Below, piece by piece: positions 7,169 to 14,366 of a DNA stretch of 22,923 nt. Source of the DNA: JBCCFK01 sp965262315 (GTDB taxonomy: Bacteria; Actinomycetota; Acidimicrobiia; Acidimicrobiales; UBA8592); NCBI GenBank assembly GCA_965262315.1, contig CBDHFJ010000124.1:1-22923 (forward strand), given 5' to 3'. Under the pieces are notes generated by a model that was given only the letters and a program-made list of their open reading frames with translations, made no database searches and was not told where the DNA came from. Made by a program: the position numbers and the translations under genes. The first letter of the stretch is position 1. Every line of letters begins with the position of its first letter.

Positions 7169-8535
7169 CGTCGCTGCTGATCTCCGGCGGGGCCGTCGTC
7201 ACGGTCGACGACGCGTTCACGGTTCACGATCCGGGCTGGGTGCTGATCGAGGATGACCGCATCGCCCAGGTGGGACCGGGCGAGCCGCCGTCCGCGATGA
7301 TCGAGGCCGCCGACCGCGTGATCGACGCCACCGGATCCGCCGTGATGCCGGGGATGACGAACGCCCACACCCACCTCTTCCAGACGTTCTTCCGGGGCCT
7401 GGCGGACGACAAGCCGTTGCTCGACTGGCTGCGCGACTGCATCTGGCCCGGCGCCGTGCATCTGGATCGCGAATCGGCTGGGCTCGCGGCCACCGTCGGG
7501 TTGATCGAGAACCTGCGGGGCGGGGCCACGTCGGTGATCGACCACCAGTACATCCACATCGACGAGGCCATCGACGACGCCGTCTGCCAGGCGGCCGCGG
7601 ACCTCGGCATCCGGTTCCTGCTGGCCCGGGGCTGGGCCGACCGCAACTACGAGCCATCGCTCTCCGAGGACGCCGGCACCATCATCGACCGCACGACGGC
7701 GCTGCGCGAGCGCTGGCACGGGCACGACGACGACCGCATCCGGATCGAGACCGCCCCGCTCATCCCGTGGGGCTGTTCGGACGAGGCCATGCAGGCCACC
7801 ATCGCCGATGCGCGGTCCTGGGGTGCGGGCTGTCACATTCACTGTGCCGAGACCGCCGTCGAGGTGGAGATGAGCCTCGACGAACGCGGGCTGCGGCACG
7901 TCACCTGGCTCGAGTCGTTGGGACTGCTCGGCCCCGACGTCCAGCTGGCGCACTCGGTCTGGCTCGACGACGACGAGCTCGACCTGATCGCGGCACGCGA
8001 CGCCATCGTGGTCCACTGCCCCGTCTCCAACATGTACCTGGCGTCGGGGGTTCCCAGGATCCTCGAGATGCGCGAGCGCGGCATTCGCATCGCGCTGGCC
8101 TCTGACGGCCCGGGTTCGAACAATCGCCAGGACATGTTCGAGGTCCTGAAGGCCACGGCGCTGCTCCAGAAGGTCCATCACCTCGATGCCATGGCACTGC
8201 AGCCCGAGGACGTGATCACGATGGCCTGCCGGGGTGGCGCTGCCGCGCTCGGGCGCGCTGACGTCGGTGTCCTGGCCCGCGGCATGCTGGCCGACTGTCT
8301 GGTGGTCTCGCTGGATTCGGTGTTCGTCGCTCCGGTGCACCGGGTCCCGAGCGCGCTCGTGTACTGCGCGGCTCCCGCGGACATCACCCACGTGGTCGTC
8401 GGCGGGCGGATCCTCATCGACGGCGGCGATGTCGTGGGCGTCGACGAGGCGGCACTGGTCGAGGCGGCCACGGCCTCGGCTGCCGAAGTCTTCCGTCGCG
8501 CCGGAGTCGCCAGCAGGCTGACCCGCGCCCGGTGA
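7165..8535 (+). CDS. Amidohydrolase / aminohydrolase (MtaD-TrzN-like deaminase)
   Basis: 456 residues, GTG start overlapping the preceding stop. The metal-dependent hydrolase pattern is complete: N-A-H-T-H (H68, H70) after V-M-P-G-M-T, a third histidine in G-C-H-I-H-C-A-E-T, a fourth in A-H-S-V-W, and the aspartate in A-S-D-G-P-G-S-N-N. This arrangement is that of 5-methylthioadenosine/S-adenosylhomocysteine deaminases and the related TrzN/AtzB chlorohydrolases, which remove amino or halogen groups from N-heterocycles in the cytoplasm. The exact substrate is not readable. A second, more distant member is at 14367. Coupling to an LLM oxidoreductase suggests a short catabolic module. Confidence 0.9.
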   Translation: MTSLLISGGAVVTVDDAFTVHDPGWVLIEDDRIAQVGPGEPPSAMIEAADRVIDATGSAVMPGMTNAHTHLFQTFFRGLADDKPLLDWLRDCIWPGAVHLDRESAGLAATVGLIENLRGGATSVIDHQYIHIDEAIDDAVCQAAADLGIRFLLARGWADRNYEPSLSEDAGTIIDRTTALRERWHGHDDDRIRIETAPLIPWGCSDEAMQATIADARSWGAGCHIHCAETAVEVEMSLDERGLRHVTWLESLGLLGPDVQLAHSVWLDDDELDLIAARDAIVVHCPVSNMYLASGVPRILEMRERGIRIALASDGPGSNNRQDMFEVLKATALLQKVHHLDAMALQPEDVITMACRGGAAALGRADVGVLARGMLADCLVVSLDSVFVAPVHRVPSALVYCAAPADITHVVVGGRILIDGGDVVGVDEAALVEAATASAAEVFRRAGVASRLTRAR

Positions 8536-8575
8536 GCAACGTCGCCGGCAGAACCGGACGGCGCATCGGAGTTGT

Positions 8576-8581
8576 TAGCGT
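8576..8581 (+). promoter_or_regulatory. Candidate -10 element (TAGCGT), leaderless start
   Basis: TAGCGT ends 6 bases before the GTG at 8588 and supports that start. It suggests the transporter has its own promoter apart from the upstream pair. Confidence 0.45.
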
Positions 8582-8587
8582 GCGTCG

Positions 8588-10093
8588 GTGACCGTCGACG
8601 AAGACCAGACCGGCGCCGCCGGCGGCGAAAGCATCTGGCGGGCGCCGTACGTCACGGTCACCGTCGCCAACCTGACCGTCGTGGCGTTGGTCGCCTTCGA
8701 CGGGCTCGCCATCGTCGCCGCGCTCCCCAGCATCACCGACGACCTCGGCGACGTGGCCCTGGTGCCGTGGGTGATCACCGGGTTCCTGGCCACCTCGGCC
8801 ATCGCCGGCCTGGCGGCCGGACCCGTCATCGATGCCGTCGGCGTCCGACGCACGTTCCGGGTCACCGGTCTGTGGTTCCTCCTCACCAGTGTGCTCGTGG
8901 CGGTGGCGCCCAACATGGAGACGCTCATCGCGGCCCGAGTCCTCCAGGGCTTCGGTGGCGGTCTGGTGATCGCCGTGGCGCTGGCGGCCGTGGGGCTGGC
9001 CTACCCCGTGTCGCTGCGACCACGGGCATTCGCGGCCAACTCGATGGTGTGGGGCACGCTCGGCTTCGGCGGCCCCGTCATCGTGGCCGGCCTGCTCGCC
9101 ATCGGGTCCTGGCGGTTGGTGTTCCTCGCGCAGATACCACTGACGGTCGTCGCCCTGGCCATGGGGTGGCGATCACTGCCCAGCACCCGGGACAAGCCGA
9201 TCCGGATCCAGATCGACTGGTACGGCGTCGGCCTGATCACCGGGCTCGTCATGGCGTCGCTGGTCGGGGTGGCCAGCATCGGCTCGACCTGGACCGGGGC
9301 CGCCGTCGGCGTCGTGATCGCCGCGGCCTGCGGGGCGCTGTTGTGGCACCACTCCGGCCGCCACGCCGACCCGGTGCTGGCGCGCGTGCACCTCACGAGG
9401 TTCCCGCTCCGACGCATCCACGTCACCTCGGGCATGGTCCTCATCGCCGGTCTCGCTGCCGACAACTACCTCCCGCTGTACACGCGGACGGTGAAGGGCT
9501 GGTCGGAGTCGGCGGCGGCGTTCTCGGTCATGTTCCTCACCATCGGGTGGACAGCGGCCGCGTTCGTGGTGAGTCGGGCGCTCGGACGGCGTACCGAGGC
9601 CGAGCTGATCCTCTTCGGCTCACTCTTCTCCGTGCCGTCGCTGGTCATCGCCGCCATCGCGGTACTGGCCGAGTGGCCCACCGCCGTCGTGTTGGCGGCG
9701 TACTTCGCCGTCGGCCTGTCGATCGGGTTCGTGTCGACGTCGGGTCTCAACCTGCTGCAGTCCTCGAGCGCCCCCGCCGAGATGGGCCGCACCAACAGCG
9801 CCCACCAGTTCATCCGGACGTTGTGCATCACCTACGGCGTGGCGATCGGTGGCGCCGTCCTGTTGTTCGTCGTGGACCGTCAGGCGGGCGATGTCGAAGT
9901 GGTTCGCGACCTGCTCGGTGGCGACGATGCTGCGGTGGATCCGTCGACCATCGACGGCATCCGAGACGGGTTCGCCGCCATCCACATCTTCTCGGTGGCG
10001 GCGGCGGTGGCGTGCGTCGTCGCCGCGGTCGTGTTGTGGCGGCAGTCCCGCGATCGGACGGCGGAGGCCGCCGTGGTCACGCCGCAGCGATGA
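8588..10093 (+). CDS. MFS transporter, 14-helix DHA2 (EmrB/QacA-like) type
   Basis: 501 residues, GTG start. I count 14 hydrophobic segments, from V-T-V-A-N-L-T-V-V-A-L-V-A-F near residue 20 to S-V-A-A-A-V-A-C-V-V-A-A-V-V-L-W near the end, which is the DHA2 number. A-A-R-V-L-Q-G-F-G-G-G near residue 120 is the helix-four R-x-x-Q-G-x-G motif, and GPVIDAVGVRRTFRVTG is the loop 2-3 motif region. Such proteins are proton-driven exporters of drugs or metabolites in the cytoplasmic membrane; the substrate is unknown. It overlaps the convergent RidA-like gene by 17 bases. Confidence 0.92.
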   Translation: MTVDEDQTGAAGGESIWRAPYVTVTVANLTVVALVAFDGLAIVAALPSITDDLGDVALVPWVITGFLATSAIAGLAAGPVIDAVGVRRTFRVTGLWFLLTSVLVAVAPNMETLIAARVLQGFGGGLVIAVALAAVGLAYPVSLRPRAFAANSMVWGTLGFGGPVIVAGLLAIGSWRLVFLAQIPLTVVALAMGWRSLPSTRDKPIRIQIDWYGVGLITGLVMASLVGVASIGSTWTGAAVGVVIAAACGALLWHHSGRHADPVLARVHLTRFPLRRIHVTSGMVLIAGLAADNYLPLYTRTVKGWSESAAAFSVMFLTIGWTAAAFVVSRALGRRTEAELILFGSLFSVPSLVIAAIAVLAEWPTAVVLAAYFAVGLSIGFVSTSGLNLLQSSSAPAEMGRTNSAHQFIRTLCITYGVAIGGAVLLFVVDRQAGDVEVVRDLLGGDDAAVDPSTIDGIRDGFAAIHIFSVAAAVACVVAAVVLWRQSRDRTAEAAVVTPQR

Positions 10094-10460
10094 CGGCGAT
10101 CTCCATGAGCCACTCGGGGCGAGCCAACTCGGGCACGACAACCAGGGTCGACGCTGCGAGGTTCCCGTCGAGCGCTCGATCACGGACGGCCATCACGTCG
10201 GCGAGGTCGTGGCCGGGCGTCACGTAGGTCGTCACCGACACCACGTCACCGGGTCCCATACCGGCGTCGCGCAACATGGCGGCGATGTTGGTCCAGATGA
10301 CCTCGGCCTGATCGACCAACGCCGCCGGCACCGACCCATCGGGGGCGATCGGCACCACACCCGAGGTGTGCAGCCATCGCCCCGCGCCCTCGGTCAGCCG
10401 CGCATGGGCATAGTTCGCTGCCGGCGCCGCGATGTCGTCGGGGACGATCGGCTGATGCAT
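10077..10460 (-). CDS. RidA/YjgF-YER057c-UK114 family protein lacking the RidA arginine
   Basis: 127 residues with the family fold: W-L-H-T-S-G-V-V-P near 29-37, a central D-Q-A-E-V-I-W-T-N-I-A-A-M-L-R-D-A-G-M block, D-V-V-S-V-T-T-Y-V, and the C-terminal M-E-I-A-V-I-A-A. True RidA enzymes deaminate 2-aminoacrylate using a conserved arginine just before the penultimate strand (R105 in E. coli numbering). Here that position reads A-A-S-T-L (about residues 102-106), so the arginine is absent, while the late glutamate E120 remains. It is therefore a Rid-family paralogue of unknown activity. It starts from a leaderless-type promoter and is divergent from the SDMH operon. Confidence 0.88.
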   Translation of the reverse strand: MHQPIVPDDIAAPAANYAHARLTEGAGRWLHTSGVVPIAPDGSVPAALVDQAEVIWTNIAAMLRDAGMGPGDVVSVTTYVTPGHDLADVMAVRDRALDGNLAASTLVVVPELARPEWLMEIAVIAAA

Positions 10461-10466
10461 GGCCGG

Positions 10467-10472
10467 ACTGTA
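10467..10472 (-). promoter_or_regulatory. Candidate -10 element (TACAGT), leaderless start
   Basis: On the minus strand TACAGT ends 6 bases before the ATG at 10460. Confidence 0.5.
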
Positions 10473-10495
10473 GCGACGACGCGAACAGGGCGGCT

Positions 10496-10557
10496 GTGAA
10501 CGGTGTGTGAACCGGGGACTGGCGGCTTCCCCACGCCGACGGTGGCAGCACTAGGAT
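10496..10557 (+). promoter_or_regulatory. Promoter region candidate of the molybdenum hydroxylase operon
   Basis: The 180-base divergent spacer 10461-10640 contains GTGAAC at 10496-10501 and again at 10507-10512, an 11-base period that places both copies on one face of the helix, as for an activator or repressor site. TAGGAT at 10552-10557 is a possible -10 for the operon, giving a leader of about 80 bases. No clear -35 is seen. I found no riboswitch-like structure I could defend. Confidence 0.35.
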
Positions 10558-10630
10558 CTCCGATCCAGAACCGAATATCCCGAGCATTGACTCGACCGGC
10601 GGCGCATCCCCGGGAGGGCCGATCGGAGAC

Positions 10631-10635
10631 GGAGG
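10631..10635 (+). promoter_or_regulatory. Shine-Dalgarno deciding the GTG start at 10641
   Basis: GGAGG lies 5 bases before GTG 10641. The protein from there starts at the usual N-terminus of FAD subunits, so upstream in-frame starts are rejected. Confidence 0.75.
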
Positions 10636-10640
10636 ATCCT

Positions 10641-11369
10641 GTGCCGTCGATCGCCGCGTATCACCGGCCCGACAGCCTCGACGAGGCCTTGTCCCTGTTG
10701 GCTGCACCCAATCGAAGAGCCCTCGGCGGCGGCACCGTTGTGGTGCCCCAGAGTCGCGTCGCTCGCCCCGAAGCCGTCGAACTGGTCGACCTCCAGGCCC
10801 TGGGCCTGGCGTCGATCACGGCCGCCGGCGAGGGGCTGAGCCTGGGCGCCATGGTCCGGCTGGGCGAGCTCACCGAGGCCGAGGCCGCACCGACACTGCT
10901 ACGGGACCTCGCTCGCCGCGAGCTGCCGTCGGCGTTGCGCAACCAGGCCACCGTGGGCGGCACCGTCGCTCTCGGTGACCCCGACAGCGTGCTGCTCGCC
11001 GGCCTGCTGGTGCACGGCGCGCAGGTGGCGCTGCACGGGCAGGACCCGATCGCGCTGAGCGAGTCGCTGGCCGAGTGCGTGGGCCAGCGCATCGTCACCG
11101 CCGTCACCGTCGAGACCGGCGGCACCGGCGCCATCGCCGCTACCGGCCGGACCCCCGCCGACACGCCGATCGTGGCCGCCGTCGCCCGGGCGACCGACGC
11201 CGGCGTGCGTCTGGCCCTGACCGGCGTCGGGGTCTACCCGGTGCTCGCCGACCCCACCGACCCCACCGCCGGCCTCGAACCACCCGCGGACTTCCGGGGA
11301 TCGTCCGACTATCGACTCCACCTCGTCGACACCCTCAGTGCCCGTGCCGTCCAGGAGGTCTCCTCGTGA
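10641..11369 (+). CDS. ygfM: FAD-binding subunit of molybdenum hydroxylase (YgfM/CutM-like)
   Basis: 242 residues. Y-H-R-P-D-S-L-D-E-A-L-S-L-L opens the CO-dehydrogenase/xanthine-dehydrogenase flavoprotein domain. The first FAD loop is L-G-G-G-T (28-32) and the second is L-R-N-Q-A-T-V-G-G-T (99-108). Canonical subunits have A-G-G-T-D-L and A-T-I-G-G-N, so both loops deviate, as I remember E. coli YgfM also does. The S-V-L-L-A-G-L-L-V-H-G-A-Q-V block after the second loop is also YgfM-like. It should pass electrons from the molybdenum subunit encoded next to NAD or another acceptor. The stop overlaps the next GTG by four bases, and it is the first gene of a six-gene operon. Confidence 0.82.
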   Translation: MPSIAAYHRPDSLDEALSLLAAPNRRALGGGTVVVPQSRVARPEAVELVDLQALGLASITAAGEGLSLGAMVRLGELTEAEAAPTLLRDLARRELPSALRNQATVGGTVALGDPDSVLLAGLLVHGAQVALHGQDPIALSESLAECVGQRIVTAVTVETGGTGAIAATGRTPADTPIVAAVARATDAGVRLALTGVGVYPVLADPTDPTAGLEPPADFRGSSDYRLHLVDTLSARAVQEVSS

Positions 11370-14293
11370 GCATCACCATCGCCCTCAACGGCACCGAGAC
11401 CACGATCGACTGCGACCCGTTCGAGACCCTGATGGCCGTCCTGCGGCGCCACGGTCTGATCAGCGTGCGCTACGGCTCCGACACCGGCGAGACCGGCGCC
11501 TCCGCCGTCCTGGTCGACGGCCGTCTGGTCAACACCGACTGCATGCTCGCGGCCCAGGCCGACGGCCACGAGGTCATGACGGTCGAGGCCCTCAACCAAC
11601 CGGAGCTGCACCCGATCCAGGCCGCGTTCGTGGCCACCGGCGCGATGCAGTCCGGCTACTCGACCCCGGCGATGATCCTCGGGACCTGGGCCCTGCTCCA
11701 GCAGACTCCCGATCCCACCGAGGACGAGGTCCGGGACATGTTGTCGGGCATCCTCGACCGCGAGACCGCGTACACCAAGCCGGTCGAGGCCGTCCTGCGG
11801 GCCGCCGCGCTCATGCGGGGCGAGGAGACCCAGCCGTTCGGTCCGCTGATCCTTCCGCCGATGACCGACGGCACCAACGCGGTCGAGGTCGACCCGGCCG
11901 ACCCCCGGCCCGAGGCCTCCAGCGCCGTGCCCCGGCTGGTGCCGTCCAAGGACGTGCCGGAGATGGCCGTGGTGGGCAAGCCCGAGGTCAAGGTCGACGC
12001 CGTCCGCCTTGTGAAGGGCAACCCCGCCTTCACCGACGACTTCGAGGAGCGAGGCCAGCTGGTCGGCAAGGTGCTGCGCAGCCCCCACGCCCACGCGCAC
12101 ATCGTCGACATCGACGACTCCAAGGCGGTCGCGCTCCCGGGTGTCCACGCCGTCCTGCACTACAAGAACACGCCCAGGATCAAGTACGCGTCTGGTGGCC
12201 AGAGCTGGCCGAACCCCCACCCGTACGACCAGGTGAGCTTCGACACCAAGGTGCGCCACGTCGGCGACCGGGTGGCCGCCGTTGCCGCCGAGACGGCCGA
12301 GATCGCCGACGAGGCCCTGCGCCTCATCGAGGTCACCTACGACGTCCTGCCCGCCGTGTTCGACGAGCTGGAGGCCATGCAGCCGGGCGCCCCCGTCATC
12401 CACGACGAGGAGGACACCGAACACATCCACGACCGCGAGCGGAACATCGTCCACCACATCGAGGCGCAGCGAGGCGACGTCGAGGCCGGCTTCGCCGAGG
12501 CCGACCAGGTCTTCGAGATGACCTACCGCGTGCACCAGGTCCAGCAGGTCCCGATCGAGAACCACATCTCGGTGGCGTGGCTCGACCCGGACGAGCGCAT
12601 GGTGGTCCGCACCGCAACCCAGGTGCCGTTCCACACCCGCCGCATGCTGGCCCCGCTGATCGGCCGCGAGATCAAGGACGTGCGAGTGATCAAGCCCCGC
12701 ATCGGCGGCGGCTTCGGTGCCAAGCAGGAAATGCTGATCGAGGACATCGCGGCGCACCTCGCGCAGGCCACCCGGCGGCCGGTGAAGGTGGAGCTGAACC
12801 GGGAGGAGGAGTTCATCTCCTCCCGTACGCGCCATCCCCAGACGATCACCTACAAGACCGGCGTGAACAACGACGGCACGCTGGTGTCGCAGTCGATGCG
12901 CCTGATCGGCAACACCGGCCCCTACGGCACCCACGCGTACACGGTGCAGACCGTCAGCGGGTTGCGCGGCCTGACGTCGTACAACTGCCCGAACAAGAAG
13001 TTCGACTGCGACGTCGTCTACACCAACATCCCGGTCCCCGGCGCCTACCGGGGCTACGGCGCACCGCAGGCCGAGTTCGCGCTCGAGGCCCACATGGAGG
13101 ACATCGCCCACGCGTTGGACATGGACCCCATCGAGTTCAAGCGCAAGAACTGGGTGAAGGTGGGCTCCGAGCTGGACATCGCCCCACACCTGGGTGAGCG
13201 CTCGGTCGCCGAGGGCGACCTCGACGAGTACCCCAAGGTCCTGTCGTCGGGCATCGAGGAGTGCATGGCGCAGGGCCAGCGGGCCATGGCGTGGCATCGA
13301 GCCGCCGATCCGGAGTGGAGGATCGACCCCGAGCGGCCGCACATCCGTCGCGGCCTGGGGTTCGCGTTCTGCATGCACGGCACCGCCATCCCGTTCCTCG
13401 ACATGGGCGGCTGCAGCATCAAGATCAACGACGACGGCTCGTTCAACATGTTGATCGGCGCCACCGACCTCGGGACCGGCGCCGACACCGTGATCGGCCA
13501 GATCGCCGCCGAGGTGCTGGGCGTCGACCTCGACGACATCAAGGTCTATTCCTCCGACACCGACGTGACCCCGTTCGACACCGGCGCCTACGCGTCGTCG
13601 ACCACCTACATCTCGGGCACGGCGGCGAAGATGGCGGCCGAGAAGGTGCGCGAACGCATCAAGGAGCGGGCCGCGAAGCTGTTGAACGTCGACGAGCCGT
13701 GCACCATCGAGCTGCGCGACAAGCGGGCGTGGGCACCGGACGGGTCGTCGTGCTCGCTCGAGGACATCGCCCTCGACTCGCTGCACTGGGAGGACCAGGA
13801 GCAGATCATGGGGACGGCGTCGTACGTGTCGCCCGAGTGCCCCCCGCCGTTCGCGGGCCAGTTCGCCGAGATCGAGGTCGACATCGAGACGGGCCAGGTC
13901 ACGGTGATCAAGCTGTTGATGGCCGTCGACTGTGGCGTGGCCATCAACCCGGTCACCGCGTCGGGCCAGGTCGAAGGGGGCATGATCCAGGCGCTGGGGT
14001 ACGCCCACTGTGAGGAGTACGCCTTCGACGACGAGGGCCGCATGGTCAACGCCGAACTGGGGCCCTACAAGATCTATCGCGCCGACGAGATGCCCGACAC
14101 CGAGGTGTACCTGATCCAGACCATGGAGGACTCGGGCCCCTTCGGCGCCAAGGCCGTGGCCGAAATCCCCAAGGACGGCGTGGCCCCCGCCATCCGCAAC
14201 GCCATCCTCCACGCCACCGGCGCCCGCATCGACGACCTCCCCTTCACACCCGAGCGTGTCCACGCCGCGTTGCAGGCCCAGGGGGTCGTGTGA
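11366..14293 (+). CDS. xdhD: Fused XdhD-type molybdopterin hydroxylase with degenerate [2Fe-2S] domains
   Basis: 975 residues from GTG 11366 (AGGAGG 7 bases upstream). Residues 1-70 keep the plant-ferredoxin-like fold, but the cysteine positions read S38, T43 and S46; one cysteine (C59) remains. Residues 80-150 are the second Fe-S fold, with Q-S-G-Y-S-T-P where Q-C-G-F-C-T-P is usual and D131/E133 replacing the C-R-C pair. From about 205 on is the molybdopterin part: V-L-R-S-P-H-A-H-A, G-G-G-F-G-A-K-Q at 447-454, P-G-A-Y-R-G-Y-G-A-P, and the active-site region F-G-A-K-A-V-A-E-I-P with the catalytic glutamate at E933. The whole pattern matches E. coli XdhD, a purine hydroxylase candidate of the selenium-dependent group. 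The cytoplasmic enzyme would hydroxylate an N-heterocycle. No in-frame TGA, so any selenium would be in the cofactor, not selenocysteine. Confidence 0.88.
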   Translation: MSITIALNGTETTIDCDPFETLMAVLRRHGLISVRYGSDTGETGASAVLVDGRLVNTDCMLAAQADGHEVMTVEALNQPELHPIQAAFVATGAMQSGYSTPAMILGTWALLQQTPDPTEDEVRDMLSGILDRETAYTKPVEAVLRAAALMRGEETQPFGPLILPPMTDGTNAVEVDPADPRPEASSAVPRLVPSKDVPEMAVVGKPEVKVDAVRLVKGNPAFTDDFEERGQLVGKVLRSPHAHAHIVDIDDSKAVALPGVHAVLHYKNTPRIKYASGGQSWPNPHPYDQVSFDTKVRHVGDRVAAVAAETAEIADEALRLIEVTYDVLPAVFDELEAMQPGAPVIHDEEDTEHIHDRERNIVHHIEAQRGDVEAGFAEADQVFEMTYRVHQVQQVPIENHISVAWLDPDERMVVRTATQVPFHTRRMLAPLIGREIKDVRVIKPRIGGGFGAKQEMLIEDIAAHLAQATRRPVKVELNREEEFISSRTRHPQTITYKTGVNNDGTLVSQSMRLIGNTGPYGTHAYTVQTVSGLRGLTSYNCPNKKFDCDVVYTNIPVPGAYRGYGAPQAEFALEAHMEDIAHALDMDPIEFKRKNWVKVGSELDIAPHLGERSVAEGDLDEYPKVLSSGIEECMAQGQRAMAWHRAADPEWRIDPERPHIRRGLGFAFCMHGTAIPFLDMGGCSIKINDDGSFNMLIGATDLGTGADTVIGQIAAEVLGVDLDDIKVYSSDTDVTPFDTGAYASSTTYISGTAAKMAAEKVRERIKERAAKLLNVDEPCTIELRDKRAWAPDGSSCSLEDIALDSLHWEDQEQIMGTASYVSPECPPPFAGQFAEIEVDIETGQVTVIKLLMAVDCGVAINPVTASGQVEGGMIQALGYAHCEEYAFDDEGRMVNAELGPYKIYRADEMPDTEVYLIQTMEDSGPFGAKAVAEIPKDGVAPAIRNAILHATGARIDDLPFTPERVHAALQAQGVV

Positions 14294-14299
14294 ACGAGA

Positions 14300-14353
14300 T
14301 CGTTCTGCCAGCGTCCCGTCAGGTCATGACCTGTCCTCACGCTGGCAGAACGA
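14300..14353. repeat. 54-bp two-part palindrome between xdhD and ssnA
   Basis: Arms 14300-14314 and 14339-14353 are perfect 15-bp inverted repeats. Exactly on the same centre sits a second perfect palindrome, CAGGTCATGACCTG, at 14320-14333. The two stems are separated by short unpaired stretches of five bases on each side. It starts six bases after the xdhD stop, and its right end touches the AGGGG ribosome site of ssnA. It could be a processing or attenuation hairpin, a protein-binding site, or a dispersed palindromic repeat. No T-tract follows. Confidence 0.9.
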
Positions 14354-14366
14354 GGGGTGACCGCCG

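Noticed and set aside
8543..8564. Possible hairpin between the amidohydrolase and MFS genes
   Set aside because: Only short, imperfect GC-rich pairings; not better than expected at this base composition.
8572..10227. A 551-codon plus-strand frame overlapping the MFS gene
   Set aside because: The product is arginine/glycine/histidine-rich shadow sequence; the MFS frame explains the region fully.
11309..14263. A 984-codon open frame on the minus strand opposite the hydroxylase gene
   Set aside because: It is the antisense shadow of xdhD created by high third-position GC; the product is low-complexity, rich in H, D, V, G and L, with no recognisable domain.
11366..14293. Selenocysteine in the hydroxylase
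   Set aside because: The reading frame has no internal TGA; in this system selenium is expected in the cofactor rather than the chain.
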